From an uncultured Erysipelotrichaceae bacterium (GTDB lineage Bacteria > Bacillota_I > Bacilli_A > Erysipelotrichales > Erysipelotrichaceae): 12,122 bases of DNA. The stretch lies in contig CALBJM010000060.1 in assembly GCA_937893225.1 (NCBI GenBank), positions 1 to 12,122 on the forward strand, read 5' to 3'. The position numbers and the translations under genes are program-made. Within the stretch, counting starts at the first letter, position 1. The number at the start of each line of letters is the position of its first letter. Below, in pieces: positions 1 through 8,376 of this stretch. The notes under the pieces are model-generated. The model was not told the DNA's origin, searched no databases, and was given only the letters and a program-made list of their open reading frames with translations.

Positions 1-398
1 AACTTGATGGAAAGACTTTAGGAGAAGCTTTGCTTGCACCTACACAGTTATATGTAAAGCCTGTATTAAAGTTGTTGGAAGAAGTGGATGTACATTCTAT
101 TGCACATATTACGGGTGGTGGTTTCTATGAAAACTTACCTCGTGCATATGGTGATGATTTGAATGCGGTCATTCATAAAGGAACATGGGATGTATTGCCA
201 ATTTTTAAATTGATCCAAGAAAAGGGCAATATTCCAGAACATGATATGTTCAATACATATAACATGGGTGTTGGTATGGCAGTTATCATTGATGCAAAGG
301 ATGCTGATAAAACGATTGCATTGATGAAAGAGTTTGGTATTACAGCTAGCGTGATTGGCGAAATGAGTGATGGCGATCACTCTGTGGTGATTGAATGA
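1..398 (+). CDS. purM: Phosphoribosylformylglycinamidine cyclo-ligase (AIR synthetase), C-terminal part
   Basis: This is the last 131 residues of PurM; the 5' end lies outside the window and the reading frame is open from base 3. PurM closes the imidazole ring, turning FGAM plus ATP into AIR in the cytosol. The visible piece is the C-terminal half of the AIR-synthase fold. Its family motifs are LLAPTQLYVK near the left edge, then HITGGGFYENLPR, then GTWDVLPIF, then TYNMGVGMAV. These match the established PurM pattern (HITGGG.xEN.PR and N.G.GM), so the assignment is secure. The stop codon TGA overlaps the purN start in an ATGA arrangement, implying translational coupling. Nothing in the visible part looks damaged. 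Confidence 0.97.
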   Translation, partial: LDGKTLGEALLAPTQLYVKPVLKLLEEVDVHSIAHITGGGFYENLPRAYGDDLNAVIHKGTWDVLPIFKLIQEKGNIPEHDMFNTYNMGVGMAVIIDAKDADKTIALMKEFGITASVIGEMSDGDHSVVIE

Positions 399-997
399 TT
401 CGTATTGCGGTCATGGTTTCTGGAGGAGGAACAAATTTACAAGCATTGATCGATGCACAAAATGCTGGAAAGATTCCTCATGGACGTATCACACTAGTTG
501 TGGCTTCTAATGCTTCAGCATATGCATTAGAAAGAGCAAAAAAAGCAAATATTGATAGCTGTGTAATCAAAAGAAAAGACTATGGCAATCAAGTTGCATT
601 CGATGCAGCAATTGTTGAAACATTACATGCTAATAAAATAGATATGGTCGTTTTAGCCGGGTATTTGAGTATTCTTGGTAGTGGAGTGATAGAAGCGTAC
701 CGGGATCGTATTATCAATATACATCCTTCATTGATTCCTTCTTTTTGTGGAAAGGGCTTCTATGGCTTGAAAGTTCATGAAGCTGCTTTGGCACGTGGTG
801 TGAAAGTGACTGGTGCTACGGTGCATTTAGTTAATGAAATTCCAGATGGAGGAAGAATCTTAAAACAAAAAGCGGTGTATATTGAAGAAGGTGATACACC
901 TGAAATCTTACAAAAACGTGTAATGGAACAAGCAGAATGGATTCTTTTACCAGAAGCTTGTGAAGAAATAGCAGCACAATTAGATAAAGGAGAATGA
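395..997 (+). CDS. purN: Phosphoribosylglycinamide formyltransferase (GAR transformylase)
   Basis: PurN transfers a formyl group from 10-formyl-tetrahydrofolate to GAR, giving FGAR. The 200-residue length is close to the family norm. An N-terminal phosphate-binding loop SGGGTNLQ sits at residues 9-16. The folate-site signature INIHPSLIPSF supplies the catalytic Asn108 and His110, and the catalytic Asp is Asp151 in the IPDGG motif; these correspond to the Asn106, His108 and Asp144 known in the E. coli enzyme. The start is the ATG that overlaps the purM stop by four bases. It lacks a strong ribosome binding site of its own, so translation probably depends on ribosomes finishing purM. It is followed without a gap by the IMP cyclohydrolase gene. 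Confidence 0.97.
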   Translation: MIRIAVMVSGGGTNLQALIDAQNAGKIPHGRITLVVASNASAYALERAKKANIDSCVIKRKDYGNQVAFDAAIVETLHANKIDMVVLAGYLSILGSGVIEAYRDRIINIHPSLIPSFCGKGFYGLKVHEAALARGVKVTGATVHLVNEIPDGGRILKQKAVYIEEGDTPEILQKRVMEQAEWILLPEACEEIAAQLDKGE

Positions 998-999
998 GG

Positions 1000-1701
1000 A
1001 TGGCTGTAGATTTATTTGAATACTTAAAGAACAACGAATATCCAGGTAGAGGTATTGCAATTGGGAGAACACCTTGTGGAAAGAATATGCGTATAGCATA
1101 TTGGATCATGGGTAGAAGTACAAATTCAAGAAATCGTGTTTTTGAAGAAACAGAAGATGGTATTCGTACAAAAGCATTTGATCCTAGTAAGATGGAAGAT
1201 CCATCCTTGATCATTTATCATCCTGTTAGAAAACTTGGTAGACAAACTATCGTTACAAATGGTGATCAAACTGATACGATCTGGAATGCTTTAAAAGAAG
1301 GAAAAACATTTGAAGAAGCATTGCGTACTAGAACGTTTGAACCAGACGGGCCAAACTGGACACCGCGTATTTCTGCTTTGGTAGAAGGTGATAGTTATAA
1401 AATGTCTATTTTGAAGAGTTTGAATGTTGAAGGTAGTCGTGTAGGTCGTTATTTTTTCGAATATCCAGAAGAAGAAAATGGTTTTGGACGCTTGATTACG
1501 ACATATAAGACAAATGGTGATCCGATTCCTTCTTTTGAGGGTGAACCAATACAATGGGAAATGGCGCATGAAAAATTTGATATTTGGTCACAACATGTTT
1601 GGGAAGCACTGAATGCGGATAATAAAGTTTCATTGTATACATGTCATATGAATATTGAAACTGGTGAAACAAAAGTTGAAATTTTTAATAAGAATAAGTG
1701 A
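1000..1701 (+). CDS. purO: IMP cyclohydrolase, PurO-like
   Basis: The 233-residue protein belongs to the stand-alone IMP cyclohydrolase family first known from archaeal PurO (recognised by motif memory, Pfam IMP_cyclohyd). It would close the second purine ring, turning FAICAR into IMP. Recognisable motifs are YPGRG at residues 14-18, GRSTNSRNRVF at 38-48, and the following DGIRT, DPSLIIY and PVR.LG stretches. The next gene encodes a formyltransferase lacking the usual cyclohydrolase domain, so this gene supplies the missing activity. I chose the ATG at 1000: AAGGAGA at 987-993 is correctly spaced for it. Another in-frame ATG at 994 overlaps the purN stop and would add two residues, but it lies directly against the ribosome binding site. 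The family assignment is firm; the biochemical role is inferred from family and context. Confidence 0.88.
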   Translation: MAVDLFEYLKNNEYPGRGIAIGRTPCGKNMRIAYWIMGRSTNSRNRVFEETEDGIRTKAFDPSKMEDPSLIIYHPVRKLGRQTIVTNGDQTDTIWNALKEGKTFEEALRTRTFEPDGPNWTPRISALVEGDSYKMSILKSLNVEGSRVGRYFFEYPEEENGFGRLITTYKTNGDPIPSFEGEPIQWEMAHEKFDIWSQHVWEALNADNKVSLYTCHMNIETGETKVEIFNKNK

Positions 1702-1713
1702 TAAGGAGAAAAC

Positions 1714-2889
1714 ATGGCTAAGGAAATTGCTTTAAAGTATGGATGTAATCCAAATCAGAAATCTTCTCGTATTTATGTGGAAAATGGGGAATTACCAGTA
1801 GAAGTGTTAAATGGTAGACCTGGGTATATTAATTTTTTAGATGCACTGAATAGTTGGCAGCTTGTTAAGGAATTGAAAGAAGCTACAGGATTGCCTGCTG
1901 CAGCTAGTTTTAAGCATGTTTCTCCTGCAGGTGCTGCTGTAGGTTTGCCATTGAGCGAAGTAGATAGAAAGATCTATTTTGTTGACGATAGTGATTTGTC
2001 TCCAATTGCTTGTGCATATGTGAGAGCACGTGGTGCAGATCGTATGTCTTCTTATGGGGATTGGGCAGCATTGAGCGATGTGTGCGATGCGGATACCGCA
2101 CGTTTGCTTAAGAAAGAAGTTTCTGATGGTGTTATTGCACCAGGGTATACAGAAGAAGCTTTGGAAATCTTAAAGCAAAAGAAAAAAGGAAATTATAATG
2201 TTGTGAAAATCGATCCTTCTTATGTACCAGAAGAAATCGAACATAAACAAGTATTTGGCATTACATTTGAACAAGGTAGAAATACTATCAAGATTGATCA
2301 TTCATTGTTGACGAATATTGTTAGTGATAATAAAAATTTACCTGAATCTGCAAAAAGAGATTTGTTGATTGCTTTGATTGCTTTGAAGTATACACAATCT
2401 AATTCTGTAGCATATGCGAAAGATGGGCAGTGTATTGGCATAGGTGCTGGTCAACAGTCACGTGTACATTGTGTAAGATTGGCAGGAAATAAAGCAGATA
2501 ATTGGTGGTTGAGACAAAATCCAAAAGTATTGAATTTACCATTTAAAGAAGGTATTCGTCGTGCAGATCGTGATAATACGATCGATGTATATATTTCAGA
2601 AGAACATGATGATGTATTACGTGATGGCACATGGGAAAATTTCTTTACAGAAAAGCCAGAAGTATTTACGCGTGAAGAAAAAAGAGCGTGGTTAGATGAA
2701 TTACAGGGCGTTTCTTTAGCGTCTGATGCATTCTTCCCATTTGGCGACAACATTGAAAGAGCACATAAGAGTGGTGTTGAATTTATTGTTGAACCAGGTG
2801 GTTCGATTCGAGATGATAATGTCATTGATACATGTAATCGTTATGGAATGACACTTGTGTTCAATGGTGTGCGTTTGTTCCATCATTAA
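1714..2889 (+). CDS. purH: AICAR formyltransferase, stand-alone (PurH lacking the IMP cyclohydrolase domain)
   Basis: The enzyme formylates AICAR with 10-formyl-tetrahydrofolate to give FAICAR, the penultimate step to IMP. At 391 residues it is well short of the roughly 510-residue bifunctional PurH. It has only the AICARFT domain and no N-terminal MGS-like cyclohydrolase domain. It starts directly with the formyltransferase motif LKYGCNPNQ at about residues 7-15. The catalytic Lys-His pair is Lys67-His68 in ASFKHVSPAGAA, matching the Lys/His pair known from human ATIC. Further hallmarks are GIGAGQQSRVHCVRLAG, LASDAFFPFGDNIE and the C-terminal NGVRLFHH. The ribosome binding site AAGGAG at 1703-1708 lies five bases before the ATG. 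It is 12 bases behind the PurO-like gene, which should complete the reaction. Confidence 0.93.
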   Translation: MAKEIALKYGCNPNQKSSRIYVENGELPVEVLNGRPGYINFLDALNSWQLVKELKEATGLPAAASFKHVSPAGAAVGLPLSEVDRKIYFVDDSDLSPIACAYVRARGADRMSSYGDWAALSDVCDADTARLLKKEVSDGVIAPGYTEEALEILKQKKKGNYNVVKIDPSYVPEEIEHKQVFGITFEQGRNTIKIDHSLLTNIVSDNKNLPESAKRDLLIALIALKYTQSNSVAYAKDGQCIGIGAGQQSRVHCVRLAGNKADNWWLRQNPKVLNLPFKEGIRRADRDNTIDVYISEEHDDVLRDGTWENFFTEKPEVFTREEKRAWLDELQGVSLASDAFFPFGDNIERAHKSGVEFIVEPGGSIRDDNVIDTCNRYGMTLVFNGVRLFHH

Positions 2890-2911
2890 TTAATAAAGAA
2901 GGCGTAAGAAA

Positions 2912-4174
2912 ATGAAAATATTAGTAGTTGGTTCTGGTGGTAGAGAACATGCGGTAATTCGCAAGTTGAAAGAGAATTCTGAAGTTGAAAAGATTTGGTG
3001 TGCACCTGGTAATGGCGGTATTTCCAAAGATGCAGAGTGTGTAGATATCAAAGCCACGGATAAAGAAAAAATGGTAGCATTTGCTTTGAATAATCATGTG
3101 GATTTTTGTGTTGTCACACCAGATGATCCACTAGCATTAGGTATGGTGGATGATATGGAAAAAGAAGGTATTCCGTGTTTTGGACCTTTCGCAAATGCAG
3201 CAATCATTGAGGCTAGTAAAGCTTTTTCTAAAGATTTAATGAAAAAGTATGGTATTCCAACAGCGGATTATCAGACATTTGAAGATGAAAAAGAAGCATT
3301 GCATTACATTAAAGAAAAAAATGAATTTCCAATTGTTATTAAAGCAGATGGCTTAGCCCTTGGAAAAGGCGTATTGATTTGTGAAACATTGGATGATGCA
3401 AAAGCAGCTTTAAGAGAAATGATGGTGGATCATATTTTTGGTAAATCAGGAAATAAAGTTGTTGTAGAAGAGTTTATGACAGGACCTGAAGTATCTGTAC
3501 TTGCATTTACTGATTCTAAGTGTATAAAACCAATGGTTTCTTCCATGGATCATAAGCGTGTAAATGATAATGATGAAGGATTGAATACGGGTGGAATGGG
3601 TACAATTGCGCCTTCTCCATACTATACAAAAGAAATTGCAGATACTTGTATGGAAAAAATATTCTTGCCAACGATTCATGCAATGTGTAAGGAAGGTAGA
3701 CCATTTAAAGGATGCTTGTATTTTGGTTTAATGCTTACGCCAAAGGGTCCAAGAGTCGTGGAATATAATTGTCGATTTGGTGATCCTGAAACACAAGTAG
3801 TGTTGCCTTTGTTGAAAACAGATTTGTTGACAATTATGCAGGCTTGTCATGATGAAACATTGGAAAATGTTGATGTGGAGTGGAGCAATGAAGCCTGTGC
3901 ATGTGTAATTGAAGCTAGTGGTGGATATCCTGTGAAGTATGAAAAGGGTTTTGAAATCCATGGCTTAGATGAGAATGGGCAACATGATGGTGTTGTAGTA
4001 TATCATGCTGGTACAAAAGAAGAAAATGGCAAATTTTATACAAATGGGGGACGTGTACTAGGCATTACTGCCAAAGGACGTGATTTGTCTTCTGCATTAG
4101 AGAAGGCATATGCTGCAGTAGAACAAATTGGTTTTGAAAAGATGCATTATCGTAAGGATATTGGTAGAAAGTAG
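2912..4174 (+). CDS. purD: Phosphoribosylamine-glycine ligase (GAR synthetase)
   Basis: PurD joins phosphoribosylamine to glycine using ATP, giving GAR. The 420-residue length is normal for the family. The N-terminal domain opens with MKILVVGSGGREHA. The ATP-grasp region includes FPIVIKADGLALGKGV and the GLNTGGMG loop. The family signature RFGDPETQ occupies residues 288-295, preceded by Glu284 and Asn286, the usual metal-binding positions. The C-terminal domain shows the characteristic GRVLGI stretch. The common VGPE.PL motif appears here as VTPDDPLALG, a variant that I believe occurs in clostridial-type PurD proteins. A modest AGAAGG ribosome binding site lies about ten bases upstream. The gene follows purH by 22 bases and precedes purL by 9. 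Confidence 0.97.
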   Translation: MKILVVGSGGREHAVIRKLKENSEVEKIWCAPGNGGISKDAECVDIKATDKEKMVAFALNNHVDFCVVTPDDPLALGMVDDMEKEGIPCFGPFANAAIIEASKAFSKDLMKKYGIPTADYQTFEDEKEALHYIKEKNEFPIVIKADGLALGKGVLICETLDDAKAALREMMVDHIFGKSGNKVVVEEFMTGPEVSVLAFTDSKCIKPMVSSMDHKRVNDNDEGLNTGGMGTIAPSPYYTKEIADTCMEKIFLPTIHAMCKEGRPFKGCLYFGLMLTPKGPRVVEYNCRFGDPETQVVLPLLKTDLLTIMQACHDETLENVDVEWSNEACACVIEASGGYPVKYEKGFEIHGLDENGQHDGVVVYHAGTKEENGKFYTNGGRVLGITAKGRDLSSALEKAYAAVEQIGFEKMHYRKDIGRK

Positions 4175-4183
4175 GAGATACAG

Positions 4184-7100
4184 ATGAGTGTATATCGTTG
4201 TTTTGTAGAAAAGAAAACACCGTTTGCAACGGAAGCACATGGTGTAAAGAATGATTTAAGAATTGCTTTAATGAATGATGATGTAGAGTCTGTTAGAGTG
4301 ATAAATCGTTATGATATCGAAAATATTGATGCACAAGATTTTCAAATGGCAGAAAGAACGATTTTATCAGAGCCACAAGTAGATACGTTATATGAGGAAA
4401 CAGCACCTACGCCAAATGAAGATGAATGGGTATTGGCTGTAGAATATTTGCCAGGACAATTTGATCAAAGAGCAGATTCTGCTTCCCAATGCATTCAGCT
4501 TGCGACGATGAAGCAAAAACCAGAAGTTCGTAGTGCACGTTTATATTACATCAAAGGAAAATTGACAGATGGCGATAAAGAAATCATCAAAAAAACTTTG
4601 ATCAATCCGGTAGAAGCTAGAGAAGCTGCATTAGAAAAACCAGAAACGATTCATCAAACTTATGAAAAACCTGAATTACCAGAAATTTTAGATGGATTTA
4701 TTGACTTAGATGAAGCAGGGCTTGAAAAGTTTAGAAATGACCTTGGTTTAGCAATGGATCTTGCGGATATTGCTTTTTTACAGAAGTATTTTAAGAACGA
4801 AGAAAAAAGAAATCCAAGAATCACGGAAATCAAAGTGATAGACACATATTGGTCAGATCATTGTCGTCATACAACATTTAATACGATCATCAACAATGTA
4901 GATATTCAAGATGAACAAATCAAGAAATCCTATGATGAATATTTGGATTTACGTGAAGAAGTATATCAAGGTAAAACTAAGAAACCTTTATCTTTATGGG
5001 ATCTAGCAACGATAGGTGCAAAAGCTTTAAAGAAATCCGGTAAGTTAAAAGACTTGGATGAATCAGAAGAAATCAACGCTTGTTCTGTGCGCATCAAAGT
5101 AGATGTTGATGGTGAAGATCAAGATTGGCTGTTGATGTTTAAGAACGAAACACATAACCATCCTACAGAAATTGAGCCATTTGGTGGAGCAGCTACTTGC
5201 TTAGGTGGTGCAATTCGTGACCCACTATCCGGTAGAAGTTATGTATATCAGGCTATGCGTGTAACTGGTGCAGCAGATCCATTAACACCAGTAGAAGAGA
5301 CATTAGAAGGTAAACTTCCACAGCGTAAGATCGTTACTACAGCAGCTGCTGGATATTCATCATATGGCAACCAGATTGGCCTAGCTACAGGACATGTAAC
5401 AGAAATCTACCATCCAGGCTATGTTGCTAAGAGAATGGAAGTTGGTGGTGTCATTGCGGCAGCACCAAGTGAAAATGTCGTTCGTGAAAGACCAGTTGCA
5501 GGAGATATAGTTATATTGCTTGGCGGTAAAACTGGTAGAGATGGTTGTGGAGGTGCTACAGGTTCCTCAAAATCTCATAATGTAGATTCTTTGGCAAAAG
5601 ATGGTGCAGAAGTGCAGAAAGGTAATGCACCTGAAGAAAGAAAACTACAGCGCTTGTTTAGAAATCCTGAGGCAACAAAATTGATCAAGAGATGCAATGA
5701 CTTTGGTGCAGGTGGTGTTTCTGTTGCAATCGGTGAACTTGCTGATGGCTTGAAAATCGATTTAAATAAAGTGCCTAAAAAATATGAAGGCCTTGATGGA
5801 ACAGAATTGGCTATTTCAGAGTCTCAGGAAAGAATGGCTGTTGTTGTAAGAAAAGAAGATGCTGCACATTTCCAAAGACTTGCTGAAGAAGAAAATCTTG
5901 AATCGACAGTTGTTGCAGAAGTAACAGATGAAGCAAGAATGGTCATGTATTTAGATGGCGTAGATATTGTCAATATTTCTAGAGATTTCTTGAATACAAA
6001 TGGTGCAAAACGTTATACAGATGTGATTGTTGAAAAGCATAGTGATAAGGTAAAGAATTCTTGTGATTTGTCATTTGCAGATCATATGGAAGCTATGGCT
6101 GAAGACTTGAATGTTGCTTCTCAAAAAGGTCTTGTGGAAAGATTTGATTCAACCATTGGTGCAGGCACTATATTGATGCCTTTTGGCGGCAAGACACAAT
6201 TAACACCTGCACAAGCTATGGCTGCTAAAATTCCAGTATTGAATGCGGAAACTACTACAGCATCCATTATGTCTTGGGGGTTTGATCCATATGAAATGAG
6301 TGATAATCCATTCACTGGTGCACAAGAATCTGTTATTTCTTCTATTGCTAAATTGGTTGCTGCTGGTGGTCGTTGGCACCATGCTTGGATGTCTTTCCAA
6401 GAATACTTCGGGCATATGTACACGGATCCTAAGAGATGGGGACAACCTTTCTCAGCATTATTAGGTGCACTAAAAGCACAAAGAGAATTAGAAATTGGTG
6501 CAATTGGTGGAAAAGATTCTATGTCTGGTACATTTGAAAATATTGATGTACCACCAACGTTGATTGCTTTTGGCGTTTCTACTGCTAAGGCAGATAAAGT
6601 AATTTCGACAGAGTGGAAGCGTGCTGGACATGATGTGTATTTGTTGAAGCCTACATATGATGCATATGGTAATCCTGATTGGGATAGTGTTAGAAATACA
6701 TTTGATAAGATGGAAGCATTGATTCGTGATGGTAAAGTGTATTCTGCTTGGAGTGTTGTGAATGGTGGCGTTGCTGAAGGCATTTTAAAGTGTGCTCTAG
6801 GTAACCAAATTGGTTTTACTATCGAGGATGGTGTAAATCTAGATACATTGTTTGATAAGTGCTATGGTGCATTCATGGTGGAAACAGATAGCCCAATAGA
6901 TGATGCTGAATTGCTCGGTAAGACAATGGAAGAATATGCAATCGTATACAATGGTGGTAAATTAGATCTAACAGATCTGCAAAAGAAATATGAAGCAAAA
7001 CTACAACCAGTTTATCCATATACAGATATCAATCCGAAGAAAGATATTCCAGAAATCAATTATCAGGCAAATGAAGTCTTACATGCTAGCTATACAGTAG

Positions 7101-7903
7101 AAAAACCACATGTATTGATTCCTGTTTTCCCTGGAACAAATTGTGAATGGGATACAGCACATGCTTTTGAAAGAGCAGGTGCAGAAGCAGAAATCTTTGT
7201 CATCAAGAATTTGACAAGTGAAGATATCGAAAAGAGAGCAAATGCTTTTGCAGAAAAAATTCATGCTTCTCAAATTATTGCTATTCCTGGTGGATTCTCT
7301 GGTGGAGATGAACCGGAAGGCTCTGCAAAATTTATTACAGCTTTTTTCAGAAATCCAAAAGTGAAGGCTGCAGTAACGGATTTGTTAGATAATCGTGAAG
7401 GTTTGATGTGTGGTATTTGTAATGGCTTCCAGGCTTTGATCAAATTAGGTCTTGTTCCGTATGGTAAGATCATTGATACAGATGCACATTGTCCAACATT
7501 GACATTTAATACGATTGGTAGACATCAATCTATGCTTGTGCAAACAAGAGTTGCTTCTAACAAATCGCCTTGGTTAAAGCATTGTAAACCTGGAGAAATT
7601 CATACAGTTGCCATTTCACATGGTGAAGGTAGATTTGTAGCAGAAGATGATGTTTTGAAGCAATTGATTGAAAATGGACAGGTAGCTTCACAGTATGTTG
7701 ATTTGCAAGGTAAGCCAACAAGTGATGTGAGATTTAATCCAAATGATTCTTATATGGCAATTGAAGGTATTACATCTCCAGATGGAAGAGTTTTTGGTAA
7801 AATGGGGCATTCTGAAAGAAGTGGCAAGGATATGTATGTGAACATTCCTGATCAGAAGCTTGAAGATGGTATCTTTAAGAGTGCAGTTGAATATTTCAAA
7901 TAA
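4184..7903 (+). CDS. purL: Phosphoribosylformylglycinamidine synthase, large single-chain form with glutaminase domain
   Basis: The 1239-residue enzyme converts FGAR, ATP and glutamine to FGAM. It contains in one chain what Bacillus subtilis makes as PurS, PurL and PurQ. Residues 1 to about 150 form the PurS-like region. The linker and first AIR-synthase-like half include DTYWSDHCRHTTF at 220-232 and NETHNHPTEIEPFGGAAT from residue 321. Later come GGATGSSKSHN, the DFGAGGVSVAIGEL segment, and GGKDSM at 775-780 in the second half. The class I glutaminase begins near residue 976 with IPVFPGTNCEWDTA. Its triad is Cys1079 (GICNG), His1146 and Glu1148 (SHGEGRF), all intact. The ribosome binding site TAGGAGAT overlaps the purD stop. 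The gene is last in the operon, just before a hairpin terminator. Confidence 0.97.
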   Translation: MSVYRCFVEKKTPFATEAHGVKNDLRIALMNDDVESVRVINRYDIENIDAQDFQMAERTILSEPQVDTLYEETAPTPNEDEWVLAVEYLPGQFDQRADSASQCIQLATMKQKPEVRSARLYYIKGKLTDGDKEIIKKTLINPVEAREAALEKPETIHQTYEKPELPEILDGFIDLDEAGLEKFRNDLGLAMDLADIAFLQKYFKNEEKRNPRITEIKVIDTYWSDHCRHTTFNTIINNVDIQDEQIKKSYDEYLDLREEVYQGKTKKPLSLWDLATIGAKALKKSGKLKDLDESEEINACSVRIKVDVDGEDQDWLLMFKNETHNHPTEIEPFGGAATCLGGAIRDPLSGRSYVYQAMRVTGAADPLTPVEETLEGKLPQRKIVTTAAAGYSSYGNQIGLATGHVTEIYHPGYVAKRMEVGGVIAAAPSENVVRERPVAGDIVILLGGKTGRDGCGGATGSSKSHNVDSLAKDGAEVQKGNAPEERKLQRLFRNPEATKLIKRCNDFGAGGVSVAIGELADGLKIDLNKVPKKYEGLDGTELAISESQERMAVVVRKEDAAHFQRLAEEENLESTVVAEVTDEARMVMYLDGVDIVNISRDFLNTNGAKRYTDVIVEKHSDKVKNSCDLSFADHMEAMAEDLNVASQKGLVERFDSTIGAGTILMPFGGKTQLTPAQAMAAKIPVLNAETTTASIMSWGFDPYEMSDNPFTGAQESVISSIAKLVAAGGRWHHAWMSFQEYFGHMYTDPKRWGQPFSALLGALKAQRELEIGAIGGKDSMSGTFENIDVPPTLIAFGVSTAKADKVISTEWKRAGHDVYLLKPTYDAYGNPDWDSVRNTFDKMEALIRDGKVYSAWSVVNGGVAEGILKCALGNQIGFTIEDGVNLDTLFDKCYGAFMVETDSPIDDAELLGKTMEEYAIVYNGGKLDLTDLQKKYEAKLQPVYPYTDINPKKDIPEINYQANEVLHASYTVEKPHVLIPVFPGTNCEWDTAHAFERAGAEAEIFVIKNLTSEDIEKRANAFAEKIHASQIIAIPGGFSGGDEPEGSAKFITAFFRNPKVKAAVTDLLDNREGLMCGICNGFQALIKLGLVPYGKIIDTDAHCPTLTFNTIGRHQSMLVQTRVASNKSPWLKHCKPGEIHTVAISHGEGRFVAEDDVLKQLIENGQVASQYVDLQGKPTSDVRFNPNDSYMAIEGITSPDGRVFGKMGHSERSGKDMYVNIPDQKLEDGIFKSAVEYFK

Positions 7904-7908
7904 AATGC

Positions 7909-7946
7909 TATGGCGCATAGGTAACACTATGTGCCATATTTGTTGT
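7909..7946 (+). terminator. Intrinsic terminator of the purine operon
   Basis: Bases 7909-7920 (TATGGCGCATAG) pair with 7927-7938 (CTATGTGCCATA) as a 12-bp stem with one G-T wobble and a six-base loop. The stem begins five bases after the purL stop. The following tract TTTGTTGT is only moderately T-rich, so termination may be incomplete and some transcripts could run into the small membrane-protein gene. Confidence 0.8.
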
Positions 7947-7975
7947 AAAATAGGAACAAGGAAGTGGTGGTATCG

Positions 7976-8356
7976 ATGAAGGGAAATGAAAAGTATTTAA
8001 AATTGATATTATTTTTGTGCATGGTAGCAATGGAAGAGGTAATTCGGTTCTTTACGAAAAATTCATTTTTTTCTTTTTTGGTAACACTTTTGCTATTTAT
8101 GAATTATGTTATTGTAGTCATGCAGTGCACAGATGTACGGTCAAGAGTGAAGATGTATGTTATCAATTTGGTAGCTATGATCTTATTTGCATTATTTGTG
8201 TATTTTGTTTATCGATATGTTGGTGATGAGGATATTTCATTAACAGAGAAAAAAGCTAAAGCGTTAATTCTTTCTTTACGCTTTACGATTTTTCTTCAAC
8301 TTTCATTTATCATTAAAAAAGAATTGCAAAATAAAAATAAACCTGAATGGAAATGA
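7976..8356 (+). CDS. Small hypothetical membrane protein with about four transmembrane segments
   Basis: I do not recognise this 126-residue protein. It shows four hydrophobic stretches, at about residues 8-26, 31-50, 60-82 and 95-113. Short charged loops separate them, and the tail is basic (KKELQNKNKPEWK). It should be an integral protein of the cytoplasmic membrane, with no enzyme motif and no cleavable signal visible. I prefer the ATG at 7976: the AAGGAAG at 7958-7964 is about eleven bases upstream. GTG codons at 7964 and 7967 would lengthen the protein by three or four residues but sit on the ribosome binding site. No convincing promoter lies between it and the purL terminator, so read-through may express it. 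It faces the zinc-ribbon gene tail to tail, with 10 bases between the stop codons. Confidence 0.7.
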   Translation: MKGNEKYLKLILFLCMVAMEEVIRFFTKNSFFSFLVTLLLFMNYVIVVMQCTDVRSRVKMYVINLVAMILFALFVYFVYRYVGDEDISLTEKKAKALILSLRFTIFLQLSFIIKKELQNKNKPEWK

Positions 8357-8376
8357 TCCACTAGGTTTATTTTTTT
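8333..8376. terminator. Bidirectional terminator shared by two convergent genes
   Basis: Bases 8333-8344 (AAAAATAAACCT) pair perfectly with 8363-8374 (AGGTTTATTTTT), and an inner TGGA/TCCA stem (8348-8351 with 8357-8360) closes a five-base loop. A run of seven T follows on the plus strand (8370-8376), and five A at 8333-8337 give the T tract on the minus strand. The left arm is within the last codons of the membrane-protein gene and the right arm covers the stop and last codons of the zinc-ribbon gene. Confidence 0.85.

Noticed and set aside
831..1214. 127-codon minus-strand open frame across purN and purO
   Set aside because: It is antisense to two conserved purine genes and has no start signals; its hydrophobic look comes from the opposite-strand codon pattern.
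6121..6783. 220-codon open frame on the minus strand inside purL
   Set aside because: It lies wholly antisense to conserved purL sequence, has no ribosome binding site, and its translation shows no family motif; it is a shadow of purL codon bias.
7941..7975. Promoter for the small membrane-protein gene
   Set aside because: A TAAAAT (7946-7951) could be a -10 box, but the expected -35 position falls inside the terminator hairpin and does not match the consensus.
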